Program-made: the position numbers and the translations under genes | NCBI GenBank assembly: GCA_030549495.1 | Contig: JAUIRK010000953.1 | Span: 1 to 64,000 of the forward strand | Source of the DNA: Nectonema munidae | Lineage: Eukaryota > Nematomorpha > Nectonematoida > Nectonematidae | Length of the DNA stretch: 64,000 bases | Reading direction: 5' to 3' | In this document: one piece after another, positions 1 to 12,461 of the stretch | Layout: the number at the start of each line of letters is the position of its first letter | How positions within the stretch are numbered: position 1 is the stretch's first letter | Notes under the pieces: model-generated | The model's input: only the letters and a program-made list of their open reading frames with translations | What the model was told of the DNA's origin: nothing | Databases searched by the model: none

Positions 1-2
1 AA

Positions 3-122
3 GTCTACAACACTCGGGGTTCCCAAGCGGTCACCCTACTAATTTACCTAACCGAGCTTGACGTTGCTTAACTTCGGTGTTCGAAGGATAACCGGTGCTT
101 TCAACGTGATATGGTCGTAGAC
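3..122 (-). rRNA. 5S rRNA copy M1, diverged
   Basis: 120 nt. The box C region (CCCTACTAATTTACCT in place of CCCATCTAAGTACT, plus-strand reading) and the GGATAACC segment are altered, so it is possibly inactive. Confidence 0.75.
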
Positions 123-385
123 ATTAATATTTTGAAAAATATCCTTTTAGTGAAAACAATTATCATTAAATTTGAGAACAAACAAGAAAATTTATTTAAA
201 TTTAAAGTTTATAAATTAATTCATGTTGTGAAATGATAGATAGAGCGGTAAATAAGCATTTACCTTGATTAAAAAAATTCAACCATTTTAGTTTGACCAT
301 AGACAAAAATTTTTACCTTCAAAGTTTAATAAAAGTGATTTTTGATGACAATATCGAAATTCAAAATGAATATAATGTAATAAAA

Positions 386-500
386 GTCTACAACACTCAG
401 GGTTCCCAAACGGTTACCCATCTAAGTACTAACCGAGCTTGACGTTTAGACTTCGGTGTTCGAAAGGGAACCGGTGCTTCAACGTGATATGGTCGTAGAC
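386..500 (-). rRNA. 5S rRNA copy M2, small deletion in box A
   Basis: 115 nt. Bases are lost inside the box A/IE segment and near the 5' end, so it is likely a pseudogene. The unit has the short spacer type. Confidence 0.75.
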
Positions 501-797
501 ATTATTATTTTGAAAAATATCCTTTTAGTGAAAACAATTATCATTAAATTTGAGAACAAACAAGAAAATTTATTTAAATTTAAAGTTTATAAAATAATTC
601 ATGTTGTGAAATGATAGATAGAGCGGTAAATAAGCATTTACCTTGATTAAAAAAATTCAACCATTTTAGTTTAACTATAGACAAAAATTTTACCTTCAAA
701 GTTTAATAAAAGTGATTTTGATGACAATATCGAAATTCAAAATGAATATATTATTATGAAATAATTAGCTAAAATTTTAAAAAAAAATGTAATAAAA

Positions 798-915
798 GTC
801 TACAACACTCGGGGTTCCCAAGCGGTCACCCATCTAAGTACTAACCGATCTCGACGTTGCTTAACTTCGGTGTTCGAAAGGGAACAGGTGCTTTCAACGT
901 GATATGGTCGTAGAC
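798..915 (-). rRNA. 5S rRNA copy M3
   Basis: 118 nt with two substitutions, including GAACAGG for GAACCGG (plus-strand reading). Confidence 0.92.
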
Positions 916-1206
916 ACTAATATTTTGAAAAATATCCTTTTAGTGAAAACAATAATCATTAAATTTGAGAACAAACAAGAAAATTTATTTAAATTTAAAG
1001 TTTATACATTAATTCATGTTGTGAAATGATAGATAGAGCGGTAAATAAGCATTTACCTTGATTAATAAAATTCAACCATTTTAGTTTAACTATAGACAAA
1101 AATTTTTACCTTCAAAGTTTAATAAAAGTGATTTTGATGACAATATCGAAATTCAAAATGAATATATTATTATGAAATAATTAAAATTTTAAAAAATGTA
1201 ATAAAA

Positions 1207-1318
1207 GTCTATCGGGGTTCCCAAGCGGTCACCCATCTAAGTACTAACCGAGCTCGACGTTGCTTAACTTCGGTGTTCGAAAGGGAACCGGTGCTTTCAA
1301 CGTGATATGGTCGTAGAC
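1207..1318 (-). rRNA. 5S rRNA copy M4, 3' stem shortened
   Basis: 112 nt. Six bases of the 3' half of the terminal stem are missing, while the internal promoter is intact. Confidence 0.8.
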
Positions 1319-1615
1319 ATAATATTTTGAAAAAATATCCTTTTAGTGAAAACAATAATCATTAAATTTGAGAACAAACAAGAAAATTTATTTAAATTTA
1401 AAGTTTATACATTAATTCATGTTGTGAAATGATAGATAGAGCGGTAAATAAGCATTTACCTTGATTAAAAAATTCAACCATTTTAGTTTAACTATAGCAC
1501 AAAAATTTTTACCTTCAAAGTTTAATAAAAGTGATTTTGATGACAATATCGAAATTCAAAATGAATATATTATTATGAAATAATTAGCTAAAATTTAAAA
1601 AAAAATGTAATAAAA

Positions 1616-1732
1616 GTCTACAACACTCGGGGTTCCCAAGCGGTCACCCATCTAAGTACTAACCGAGCTCGACGTTGCTTAACTTCGGTGTTCGAAAGGG
1701 AACCGGTGCTTTCAACTGATATGGTCGTAGAC
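1616..1732 (-). rRNA. 5S rRNA copy M5
   Basis: 117 nt, one base missing near position 19 of the gene, otherwise consensus. Confidence 0.9.
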
Positions 1733-1995
1733 ATTAATATTTTGAAAAATATCCTTTTAGTGAAAACAATTATCATTAAATTTGAGAACAAACAAGAAAA
1801 ATTTATTTAAATTTAAAGTTTATAAATTAATTCATGTTGTGAAATGATAGATAGAGCGGTAAATAAGCATTTACCTTGATTAAAAAAATTCAACCATTTT
1901 AGTTTAACTATAGACAAAAATTTTTACCTTCAAAGTTTAATAAAAGTGATTTTGATGACAATATCGAAATTCAAAATGAATATAATGTAATAAAA

Positions 1996-2114
1996 ATCTA
2001 CAACACTGTGGGGTTCCCAAGCGGTAACCCATCTAAGTACTAACCGAGCTTGACGTTGCTTAACTTCGGTGTTCGAAAGGGAACCGGTGCTTTCAACGTG
2101 ATATGGTCGTAGAC
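1996..2114 (-). rRNA. 5S rRNA copy M6
   Basis: 119 nt with an extra base near the 3' end and a changed last base. It follows the short spacer type. Confidence 0.9.
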
Positions 2115-2410
2115 ATTAATATTTTGAAAAATATCCTTTTAGTGAAAACAATAATCATTAAATTTGAGAACAAACAAAGAAAATTTATTTAAATTTAAAG
2201 TTTATAAAATAATTCATGTTGTGAAATGATAGATAGAGCGGTAAATAAGCATTTACCTTGATTAAAAAAATTCAACCATTTTAGTTTAACTATAGACAAA
2301 AATTTTTACCTTCAAAGTTTAATAAAAGTGATTTTGATGACAATATCGAAATTCAAAATGAATATATTATTATGAAATAATTAGCTAAAATTTTAAAAAA
2401 TGTAATAAAA

Positions 2411-2528
2411 GTCTACAACACTCGGGGTTCCCAAGCGGTCACCCATCTAAGTACTAACCGAGCTCGACGTTGCTTAACTTCGGTGTTCGAAAGGGAACCG
2501 GTGCTTTCAACGTGATATGGTCGTAGAC
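2411..2528 (-). rRNA. 5S rRNA copy M7
   Basis: 118 nt, consensus throughout. Confidence 0.96.
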
Positions 2529-2822
2529 ATTAATATTTTGAAAAATATCCTTTTAGTGAAAACAATTATCATTAAATTTGAGAACAAACAAGAAAATTTA
2601 TTTAAATTTAAAGTTTATAAAATAATTCATGTTGTGAAATGATAGATAGAGCGGTAAATAAGCATTTACCTTGATTAAAAATTCAACCATTTTAGTTTAA
2701 CTATAGACAAAAATTTTTACCTTCAAAGTTTAATAAAAGTGATTTTGATGACAATATCGAAATTCAAAATGAATATATTATTATGAAATAATTAGCTAAA
2801 ATTTAAAAAAAATGTAATAAAA

Positions 2823-2939
2823 GTCACAACACTCGGGGTTCCCAAGGGGTCACCCATCTAAGTACTAACCGAGCTCGACGTTGCTTAACTTCGGTGTTCG
2901 AAAGGGAACCGGTGCTTTCAACGTGATATGGTCGTAGAC
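2823..2939 (-). rRNA. 5S rRNA copy M8
   Basis: 117 nt; one base lost in the terminal stem and one C-to-G change (plus-strand reading) in the AAGCGG block. Confidence 0.9.
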
Positions 2940-3230
2940 ACTAACATTTTGAAAAATATCCTTTTAGTGAAAACAATAATCATTAAATTTGAGAACAAAC
3001 AAGAAAATTTATTTAAATTTAAAGTTTATAAATTAATTCATGTTGTGAAATGATAGATAGAGCGGTAAATAAGCATTTACCTTGATTAAAAAATTCAACC
3101 ATTTTAGTTTAACTATAGACAAAAATTTTTACCTTCAAAGTTTAATAAAAGTGATTTTGATGACAATATCGAAATTCAAAATGAATATATTATTATGAAA
3201 TAATAGCTAAAATTTAAAAATGTAATAAAA

Positions 3231-3348
3231 GTCTACAACACTCGGGGTTCCCAAGCGGTCACCCATCTAAGTACTAACCGAGCTCGACGTTGCTTAACTT
3301 CGGTGTTCGAAAGGGAACCGGTGCTTTCAACGTGATATGGTCGTAGAC
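3231..3348 (-). rRNA. 5S rRNA copy M9
   Basis: 118 nt, consensus; its unit has a shortened A/T-run block. Confidence 0.96.
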
Positions 3349-3645
3349 ATTAATATTTTGAAAAATATCCTTTTAGTGAAAACAATTATCATTAAATTTG
3401 AGAACAAACAAGAAAATTTATTTAAATTTAAAGTTTATAAAATAATTCATGTTGTGAAATGATAGATAGAGCGGTAAATAAGCATTTACCTTGATTAAAA
3501 AATTCAACCATTTTAGTTTAACTATAGACAAAAATTTTTACCTTCAAAGTTTAATAAAAGTGATTTTGATGACAATATCGAAATTCAAAATGAATATATT
3601 ATTATGAAATAATTAGCTAAAATTTTTAAAAAAAATGTAATAAAA

Positions 3646-3763
3646 GTCTACAACACTCGGGGTTCCCAAGCGGTCACCCATCTAAGTACTAACCGAGCTC
3701 GACATTGCTTAACTTCGGTGTTCGAAAGACAACAGGTGCTTTCAACGTGATATGGTCGTAGAC
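3646..3763 (-). rRNA. 5S rRNA copy M10
   Basis: 118 nt with changes in the GACATTGC and AAGACAACAGG segments (plus-strand reading). Confidence 0.92.
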
Positions 3764-4059
3764 ACTAATATTTTGAAAAATATCCTTTTAGTGAAAACAA
3801 TAATCATTAAATTTGAGAACAAACAAGAAAATTTATTTAAATTTAAAGTTTATAAAATAATTCATGTTGTGAAATGATAGATAGAGCGGTAAATAAGCAT
3901 TTACCTTGATTAAAAAATTCAACCATTTTAGTTTAACTATAGACAAAAATTTTTACCTTCAAAGTTTAATAAAAGTGATTTTGATGACAATATCGAAATT
4001 CAAAATGAATATATTATTATGAAATAATTAGCTAAAAATTTTAAAAAAATGTAATAAAA

Positions 4060-4178
4060 GTCTACAACACTCGCGGGTTCCCAAGCGGTCACCCATCTAA
4101 GTACTAACCGAGCTCGACGTTGCTTAACTTCGGTGTTCGAAAGGGAACCGGTGCTTTCAACGTGATATGGTCGTAGAC
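4060..4178 (-). rRNA. 5S rRNA copy M11
   Basis: 119 nt; one extra base in the CTCGCGGG segment near the 3' end. Confidence 0.93.
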
Positions 4179-4471
4179 ACTAATATTTTGAAAAATATCC
4201 TTTTAGTGAAAACAATAATCATTAAATTTGAGAACAAACAAGAAAATTTATTTAAATTTAAAGTTTATAAATTAATTCATGTTGTGAAATGATAGATAGA
4301 GCGGTAAATAAGCATTTACCTTGATTAAAAAATTCAACCATTTTAGTTTAACTATAGACAAAAATTTTACCTTCAAAGTTTAATAAAAGTGATTTTGATG
4401 ACAATATCGAAATTCAAAATGAATATATTATTATGAAAAATTAGTAAAATTTTAAAAAAAATGTAATAAAA

Positions 4472-4589
4472 GTCTACAACACTCGGGGTTCCCAAGCGGT
4501 CACCCATCTAAGTACTAACCGAGCTCGACGTTGCTTAACTTCGGTGTTCGAAAGGGAACCGGTGCTTTCAACGTGATATGGTCGTAGAC
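4472..4589 (-). rRNA. 5S rRNA copy M12
   Basis: 118 nt, consensus. Confidence 0.96.
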
Positions 4590-4885
4590 ATTAATATTTT
4601 GAAAAATATCCTTTTAGTGAAAACAATTATCATTAAATTTGAGAACAAACAAGAAAATTTATTTAAATTTAAAGTTTATAAAATAATTCATGTTGTGAAA
4701 TGATAGATAGAGCGGTAAATAAGCATTTACCTTGATTAAAAAATTCAACCATTTTAGTTTAACTATAGACAAAAATTTTTACCTTCAAAGTTTAATAAAA
4801 GTGATTTTGATGACAATATCGAAATTCAAAATGAATATATTATTATGAAATAATTAGCTAAAATTTTTAAAAAAATGTAATAAAA

Positions 4886-5003
4886 GTCTACAACACTCGG
4901 GGTTCCCAAGCGGTCACCCATCTAAGTACTAACCGAGTTCGACGTTGCTTAACTTCGGTGTTCGAAAGGAAACCGGTGCTTTCAACGTAATATGGTCGTA
5001 GAC
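4886..5003 (-). rRNA. 5S rRNA copy M13
   Basis: 118 nt with three scattered substitutions. Confidence 0.93.
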
Positions 5004-5296
5004 ATTATTATTTTGAAAAATATCCTTTTAGTGAAAACAATAATCATTAAATTTGAGAACAAACAAGAAAATTTATTTAAATTTAAAGTTTATAAATTAA
5101 TTCATGTTGTGAAATGATAGATAGAGCGGTAAATAAGCATTTACCTTGATTAAAAAATTCAACCATTTTAGTTTAACTATAGACAAAAATTTTTACCTTC
5201 AAAGTTTAATAAAAGTGATTTTGATGACAATATCGAAATTCAAAATGAATATATTATTATGAAATAATTAGTAAAATTTAAAAAAATGTAATAAAA

Positions 5297-5414
5297 GTCT
5301 ACAACACTCGGGGTTCCCAAGCGGTCACCCATCTAAGTACTAACCGAGCTTGACGTTGCTTAACTTCGGTGTTCGAAAGGGAACCGGTGCTTTCAACGTG
5401 ATATGGTCGTAGAC
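5297..5414 (-). rRNA. 5S rRNA copy M14
   Basis: 118 nt, one substitution in the GAGCTTGAC segment. Confidence 0.95.
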
Positions 5415-5710
5415 ATTAATATTTTGAAAAATATCCTTTTAGTGAAAACAATTATCATTAAATTTGAGAACAAACAAGAAAATTTATTTAAATTTAAAGT
5501 TTATAAAATAATTCATGTTGTGAAATGATAGATAGAGCGGTAAATAAGCATTTACCTTGATTAAAAAAATTCAACCATTTTAGTTTAACTATAGACAAAA
5601 ATTTTACCTTCAAAGTTTAATAAAAGTGATTTTGATGACAATATCGAAATTCTAAATGAATATATTATTATGAAATAATTAGCTAAAATTTTTAAAAAAA
5701 TGTAATAAAA

Positions 5711-5828
5711 GTCTACAACACTCGGGGTTCCCAAGCGGTCACCCATCTAAGTACTAACCGAGCTCGACGTTGCTTAACTTCGGTGTTCGAAAGGGAACCG
5801 GTGCTTTCAACGTGATATGGTCGTAGAC
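5711..5828 (-). rRNA. 5S rRNA copy M15
   Basis: 118 nt, consensus. Confidence 0.96.
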
Positions 5829-6117
5829 ATTAATATTTTGAAAAATATCCTTTTAGTGAAAACAATAATCATTAAATTTGAGAACAAACAAGAAAATTTA
5901 TTTAAATTTAAAGTTTATAAATTAATTCATGTTGTGAAATGATAGATAGAGCGGTAAATAAGCATTTACCTTGATTAAAAAAATTCAACCATTTTAGTTT
6001 AACTATAGACAAAAATTTTACCTTCAAAGTTTAATAAAAGTGATTTTGATGACAATATCGAAATTCAAAATGAATATATATTATGTAATAAAAGTCTTTA
6101 AAACAATGTAATAAAAA

Positions 6118-6220
6118 GGTTTCTAAGCGGTCACCCATCTAAGTACTAACCGAGCTTGACGTTGCTTAACTTCGGTGTTCGAAAGGGAACCGGTGCTTTC
6201 AACGTGATATGGTCGTAGAC
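6118..6220 (-). pseudogene. 5S rRNA copy M16, 3' end replaced
   Basis: About 103 nt remain. The 3' terminal stem is replaced by a scrambled duplicate of the spacer edge (repeated AATGTAATAAAA). Boxes A and C survive, so it could still be transcribed but could not fold normally. Confidence 0.8.
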
Positions 6221-6516
6221 ATTAATATTTTGAAAAATATCCTTTTAGTGAAAACAATTATCATTAAATTTGAGAACAAACAAGAAAATTTATTTAAATT
6301 TAAAGTTTATAAAATAATTCATGTTGTGAAATGATAGATAGAGCGGTAAATAAGCATTTACCTTGATTAAAAAAATTCAACCATTTTAGTTTAACTATAG
6401 ACAAAAATTTTTACCTTCAAAGTTTAATAAAAGTGATTTTGATGACAATATCGAAATTCAAAATGAATATATTATTATGAAATAATTAGCTAAAATTTTA
6501 AAAAAATGTAATAAAA

Positions 6517-6635
6517 GTCTACAACACTCGGGGTTCCCAAGCGGTCACCCATCTAAGTACTAACCGAGCTCGACGTTGCTTAACTTCGGTGTTCGAAAGG
6601 GAACCAGGTGCTTTCAACGTGATATGGTCGTAGAC
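6517..6635 (-). rRNA. 5S rRNA copy M17
   Basis: 119 nt; one inserted base in the GAACCAGGTG segment. Confidence 0.93.
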
Positions 6636-6932
6636 ATTAATATTTTGAAAAATATCCTTTTAGTGAAAACAATAATCATTAAATTTGAGAACAAACAAGA
6701 AAATTTATTTAAATTTAAAGTTTATAAATTAATTCATGTTGTGAAATGATAGATAGAGCGGTAAATAAGCATTTACCTTGATTAAAAAAATTCAACCATT
6801 TTAGTTTAACTATAGACAAAAATTTTTACCTTCAAAGTTTAATAAAAGTGATTTTGATGACAATATCGAAATTCAAAATGAATATATTATTATGAAATAA
6901 TTAGCTAAAATTTTTAAAAAAATGTAATAAAA

Positions 6933-7050
6933 GTCTACAACACTCGGGGTTCCCAAGCGGTCACCCATCTAAGTACTAACCGAGCTCGACGTTGCTTAAC
7001 TTCGGTGTTCGAAAGGGAACCGGTGCTTTCAACGTGATATGGTCGTAGAC
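6933..7050 (-). rRNA. 5S rRNA copy M18
   Basis: 118 nt, consensus. Confidence 0.96.
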
Positions 7051-7351
7051 ATTAATATTTTGAAAAATATCCTTTTAGTGAAAACAATAATCATTAAATT
7101 TGAGAACAAACAAGAAAATTTATTTAAATTTAAAGTTTATAAATTAATTCATGTTGTGAAATGATAGATAGAGCGGTAAATAAGCATTTACCTTGATTAA
7201 AAAATTCAACCATTTTAGTTTAACTATAGACAAAAATTTTACCTTCAAAGTTTAATAAAAGTGATTTTGATGACAATATCGAAATTCAAAATGAATATAT
7301 TATTATGAAATAATTAGGTAAAATTAATGTAATAAAAGTGAGGTAAAAAAA

Positions 7352-7471
7352 GTCTACAACACACGGGGTTCCGCCAAGCGGTCACCCATCTAAGTACTAA
7401 CCGAGCTCGACGTTGCTTAACTTCGGTGTTCGAAAGGGAACCGGTGCTTTCAACGTGATATGGTCGTAGAC
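7352..7471 (-). rRNA. 5S rRNA copy M19
   Basis: 120 nt; two extra bases (TTCCGCCAAG) and one stem substitution. The adjoining spacer edge is rearranged. Confidence 0.88.
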
Positions 7472-7754
7472 ATTAATATTTTGAAAAATATCCTTTTAGT
7501 GAAAACAATAATCATTAAATTTGAGAACAAACAAGAAAATTTATTTAAATTTAAAGTTTATAAATTAATTCATGTTGTGAAATGATAGATAGAGCGGTAA
7601 ATAAGCATTTACCTTGATTAAAAAAATTCAACCATTTTAGTTTAACTATAGACAAAAATTTTTACCTTCAAAGTTTAATAAAAGTGATTTTGATGACAAT
7701 ATCGAAATTCAAAATGAATATATTATAGAAATGAAAATTAAAAATGTAATAAAA

Positions 7755-7872
7755 GTCTACAACACTCGGGGTTCCCAAGCGGTCACCCATCTAAGTACTA
7801 ACCGAGCTCGACGTTGCTTAACTTCGGTGTTCGAAAGGGAACCGGTGCTTTCAACGTGATATGGTCGTAGAC
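7755..7872 (-). rRNA. 5S rRNA copy M20
   Basis: 118 nt, consensus. Confidence 0.96.
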
Positions 7873-8166
7873 ATTAATATTTTGAAAAATATCCTTTTAG
7901 TGAAAACAATAATCATTAAATTTGAGAACAAACAAGAAAATTTATTTAAATTTAAAGTTTATAAATTAATTCATGTTGTGAAATGATAGATAGAGCGGTA
8001 AATAAGCATTTACCTTGATTAAAAAAATTCAACCATTTTAGTTTAACTATAGACAAAAATTTTTACCTTCAAAGTTTAATAAAAGTGATTTTGATGACAA
8101 TATCGAAATTCAAAATGAATATATTATTATGAAATAATTATAAAAATTTTTAAAAATGTAATAAAA

Positions 8167-8279
8167 GTCTACAACACTGGGCCAAGCGGTCACCCATCTA
8201 AGTACTAACCGAGCTCGACGTTGCTTAACTTCGGTGTTCGAAAGGGAACCGGTGCTTTCAACGTGATATGGTCGTAGAC
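8167..8279 (-). rRNA. 5S rRNA copy M21, small 3' deletion
   Basis: 113 nt; five bases are lost in the GGGTTCC segment of the 3' side. Confidence 0.85.
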
Positions 8280-8571
8280 ATTAATATTTTGAAAAATATC
8301 CTTTTAGTGAAAACAATAATCATTAAATTTGAGAACAAACAAGAAAATTTATTTAAATTTAAAGTTTATAAATTAATTCATGTTGTGAAATGATAGATAG
8401 AGCGGTAAATAAGCATTTACCTTGATTAAAAAAATTCAACCATTTTAGTTTAACTATAGACAAAAATTTTTACCTTCAAAGTTTAATAAAAGTGATTTTG
8501 ATGACAATATCGAAATTCAAAATGAATATATTATTATGAAATAATTAGTAAAATAAAAAAATGTAATAAAA

Positions 8572-8689
8572 GTCTACAACACTCGGGGTTCCCAAGCGGT
8601 CACCCATCTAAGTACTAACCGAGCTCGACGTTGCTTAACTTCGGTGTTCGAAAGGGAACCGGTGCTTTCAACGTGATATGGTCGTAGAC
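8572..8689 (-). rRNA. 5S rRNA copy M22
   Basis: 118 nt, consensus. Confidence 0.96.
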
Positions 8690-8978
8690 ATTAATATTTT
8701 GAAAAATATCCTTTTAGTGAAAACAATTATCATTAAATTTGAGAACAAACAAGAAAATTTATTTAAATTTAAAGTTTATAAATTAATTCATGTTGTGAAA
8801 TGATAGATAGAGCGGTAAATAAGCATTTACCTTGATTAAAAAAATTCAACCATTTTAGTTTAACTATAGACAAAAATTTTACCTTCAAAGTTTAATAAAA
8901 GTGATTTTGATGACAATATCGAAATTCAAAATGAATATATTATTATGAATAGCTAAAATTTAAAAAAATGTAATAAAA

Positions 8979-9096
8979 GTCTACAACACTCGGGGTTCCC
9001 AAGCGGTCACCCATCTAAGTACTAACCGAGCTCGACGTTGCTTAACTTCGGTGTTCGAAAGGGAACCGGTGCTTTCAACGTGATATGGTCGTAGAC
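8979..9096 (-). rRNA. 5S rRNA copy M23
   Basis: 118 nt, consensus. Confidence 0.96.
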
Positions 9097-9392
9097 ATTA
9101 ATATTTTGAAAAATATCCTTTTAGTGAAAACAATAATCATTAAATTTGAGAACAAACAAGAAAATTTATTTAAATTTAAAGTTTATAAATTAATTCATGT
9201 TGTGAAATGATAGATAGAGCGGTAAATAAGCATTTACCTTGATTAAAAAAATTCAACCATTTTAGTTTAACTATAGACAAAAATTTTTACCTTCAAAGTT
9301 TAATAAAAGTGATTTTGATGACAATATCGAAATTCAAAATGAATATATTATTATGAAATAATTAGCTAAAATTTTAAAAAAATGTAATAAAA

Positions 9393-9510
9393 GTCTACAA
9401 CACTCGGGGTTCCCAAGCGGTCACCCATCTAAGTACTAACCGAGCTCGACGTTGCTTAACTTCGGTGTTCGAAAGGGAACCGGTGCTTTCAACGTGATAT
9501 GGTCGTAGAC
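9393..9510 (-). rRNA. 5S rRNA copy M24
   Basis: 118 nt, consensus. Confidence 0.96.
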
Positions 9511-9808
9511 ACTAATATTTTGAAAAATATCCTTTTAGTGAAAACAATAATCATTAAATTTGAGAACAAACAAGAAAATTTATTTAAATTTAAAGTTTAT
9601 AAATTAATTCATGTTGTGAAATGATAGATAGAGCGGTAAATAAGCATTTACCTTGATTAAAAAAATTCAACCATTTTAGTTTAACTATAGACAAAAATTT
9701 TTACCTTCAAAGTTTAATAAAAGTGATTTTGATGACAATATCGAAATTCAAAATGAATATATTATTATGAAATAATTAGCTAAAATTTTTAAAAAAATGT
9801 AATAAAAG

Positions 9809-9926
9809 GTCTACAACACTCGGGGTTCCCAAGCGGTCACCCATCTAAGTACTAACCGAGCTCGACGTTGCTTAACTTCGGTGTTCGAAAGGGAACCGGT
9901 GCTTTCAACGTGATATGGTCGTAGAC
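9809..9926 (-). rRNA. 5S rRNA copy M25, next to the inversion
   Basis: 118 nt, consensus. It is the last minus-strand gene before the junction and about 518 bp from the first plus-strand gene. Confidence 0.96.
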
Positions 9927-10166
9927 ACTAATATTTTGAAAAATATCCTTTTAGTGAAAACAATAATCATTAAATTTGAGAACAAACAAGAAAATTTATT
10001 TAAATTTAAAGTTTATAAATTAATTCATGTTGTGAAATGATAGAACGGTAAATAAATTTACCTTGATTAAAAATTCAACCATTTTAGTTTAACTATAGAC
10101 AAAAATTTTACCTTCAAAGTTTAATAAAAGTGATTTTGATGACAATATCGAAATTCAAAATGAATA

Positions 10167-10222
10167 TTTTTATATTTGGTGTTGGGAAGAGTGTGTTTTA
10201 ACATTTTTTTTTTTTTATATTA
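10167..10222. other. Inversion junction between the two 5S half-arrays
   Basis: About 56 bp that belong to neither array, including GGTGTTGGGAAGAGTGTG and a long T run. To the left the spacer reads in minus-strand orientation, and to the right the same spacer resumes in plus orientation. The two half-arrays therefore form a very large imperfect palindrome with a short unique centre. Both spacers touching the junction are degenerate in different ways, for example in the GCGGTAAATAAGC block. The flanking copies at 9,809-9,926 and 10,445-10,562 are transcribed away from each other. Confidence 0.85.
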
Positions 10223-10444
10223 TTTGAATTTCGATATTGTCATCAAAATCACTTTATTAAACTTTGATAAATTTTTGTCTATAGTTAAACTAAAATGGTT
10301 GAATTTTTAATCAAGGTAAACTTATTTACCGCTCTATTTCTTATGAATTAATTTATAAACTTTAAATTTAAATAAATTTTCTTGTTTGTTCTCAAATTTA
10401 ATGATTATTGTTTTCACTAAAAGGATATTTTTCAAAATATTAGT

Positions 10445-10562
10445 GTCTACGACCATATCACGTTGAAAGCACCGGTTCCCTTTCGAACACCGAAGTTAAG
10501 CAACGTCGAGCTCGGTTAGTACTTAGATGGGTGACCGCTTGGGAACCCCGAGTGTTGTAGAC
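10445..10562 (+). rRNA. 5S rRNA copy P1, first plus-strand gene
   Basis: 118 nt, consensus, directly right of the inversion; its spacer toward the junction is degenerate. Confidence 0.96.
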
Positions 10563-10860
10563 TTTTATTACATTTTTTTTAAAAATTTTAGCTAATTATT
10601 TCATAATAATATATTCATTTTGAATTTCGATATTGTCATCAAAATCACTTTTATTAAACTTTGAAGGTAAAAATTTTTGTCTATAGTTAAACTAAAATGG
10701 TTGAATTTTTTTAATCAAGGTAAATGCTTATTTACCGCTCTATCTATCATTTCACAACATGAATTAATTTATAAACTTTAAATTTAAATAAATTTTCTTG
10801 TTTGTTCTCAAATTTAATGATAATTGTTTTCACTAAAAGGATATTTTTCAAAATATTAAT

Positions 10861-10978
10861 GTCTACGACCATATCACGTTGAAAGCACCGGTTCCCTTTC
10901 GAACACCGAAGTTAAGCAACGTCGAGCTCGGTTAGTACTTAGATGGGTGACCGCTTGGGAACCCCGAGTGTTGTAGAC
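10861..10978 (+). rRNA. 5S rRNA copy P2
   Basis: 118 nt, consensus. The following spacer starts with a rearranged TTTTTATTTGTTATT edge. Confidence 0.96.
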
Positions 10979-11250
10979 TTTTTATTTGTTATTTCATAAT
11001 ATATTCATTTTGAATTTCGATATTGTCATCAAAATCACTTTTATTAAACTTTGAAGGTAAAAATTTTTGTCTATAGTTAAACTAAAATGGTTGAATTTTT
11101 TTAATCAAGGTAAATGCTTATTTACCGCTCTATCTATCATTTCACAACATGAATTAATTTATAAACTTTAAATTTAAATAAATTTTCTTGTTTGTTCTCA
11201 AATTTAATGATAATTGTTTTCACTAAAAGGATATTTTTCAAAATATTAAT

Positions 11251-11368
11251 GTCTACGACCATATCACGTTGAAAGCACCGGTTCCCTTTCGAACACCGAA
11301 GTTAAGCAACGTCGAGCTCGGTTAGTACTTAGATGGGTGACCGCTTGGGAACCCCGAGTGTTGTAGAC
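11251..11368 (+). rRNA. 5S rRNA copy P3
   Basis: 118 nt, consensus, 390 bp after P2. Confidence 0.96.
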
Positions 11369-11665
11369 TTTTATTACATTTTTTTTAAAATTTTAGCTAA
11401 TTATTTCATAATAATATATTCATTTTGAATTTCGATATTGTCATCAAAATCACTTTTATTAAACTTTGAAGGTAAAAATTTTTGTCTATAGTTAAACTAA
11501 AATGGTTGAATTTTTTTAATCAAGGTAAATGCTTATTTACCGCTCTATCTATCATTTCACAACATGAATTATTTTATAAACTTTAAATTTAAATAAATTT
11601 TCTTGTTTGTTCTCAAATTTAATGATAATTGTTTTCACTAAAAGGATATTTTTCAAAATATTAAT

Positions 11666-11783
11666 GTCTACGACCATATCACGTTGAAAGCACCGGTTCC
11701 CTTTCGAACACCGAAGTTAAGCAACGTCGAGCTCGGTTAGTACTTAGATGGGTGACCGCTTGGGAACCCCGTGTGTTGTAGAC
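11666..11783 (+). rRNA. 5S rRNA copy P4
   Basis: 118 nt, one stem change (CCGTGTG). It opens the dimeric region and is followed by a short spacer. Confidence 0.96.
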
Positions 11784-12045
11784 TTTTATTACATTATATT
11801 CATTTTGAATTTCGATATTGTCATCAAAATCACTTTTATTAAACTTTGAAGGTAAAAATTTTTGTCTATAGTTAAACTAAAATGGTTGAATTTTTTTAAT
11901 CAAGGTAAATGCTTATTTACCGCTCTATCTATCATTTCACAACATGAATTAATTTATAAACTTTAAATTTAAATAAATTTTCTTGTTTGTTCTCAAATTT
12001 AATGATTATTGTTTTCACTAAAAGGATATTTTTCAAAATATTAGT

Positions 12046-12163
12046 GTCTACGACCATATCACGTTGAAAGCACCGGTTCCCTTTCGAACACCGAAGTTAA
12101 GCAACGTCGAGCTCGGTTAGTACTTAGATGGGTGACCGCTTGGGAACCCCGAGTGTTGTAGAC
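12046..12163 (+). rRNA. 5S rRNA copy P5
   Basis: 118 nt, consensus, followed by a long spacer. Confidence 0.96.
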
Positions 12164-12461
12164 TTTTATTACATTTTTTTTAAAAATTTTAGCTAATTAT
12201 TTCATAATAATATATTCATTTTGAATTTCGATATTGTCATCAAAATCACTTTTATTAAACTTTGAAGGTAAAAATTTTTGTCTATAGTTAAACTAAAATG
12301 GTTGAATTTTTTTAATCAAGGTAAATGCTTATTTACCGCTCTATCTATCATTTCATAACATGAATTATTTTATAAACTTTAAATTTAAATAAATTTTCTT
12401 GTTTGTTCTCAAATTTAATGATAATTGTTTTCACTAAAAGGATATTTTTCAAAATATTAAT

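Larger units (their letters stand above)
1..10166 (-). repeat. Left 5S rDNA tandem half-array, minus strand
   Basis: Twenty-five head-to-tail 5S units, transcribed toward position 1, with a period of about 405-417 bp. Spacers of about 295 bp are nearly as conserved as the genes. On the gene strand each spacer holds, in order, the T-rich terminator, a stretch of variable A/T runs, an AT-rich conserved block, and a conserved 5' flank ending ATATTAAT or ATATTAGT just before the gene. A few spacers (before copies at 386 and 1,996) lack the A/T-run block. The array is cut by the left window edge, so its true length is unknown. Copies nearest the left edge and at 6,118 are the most altered. Confidence 0.96.
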
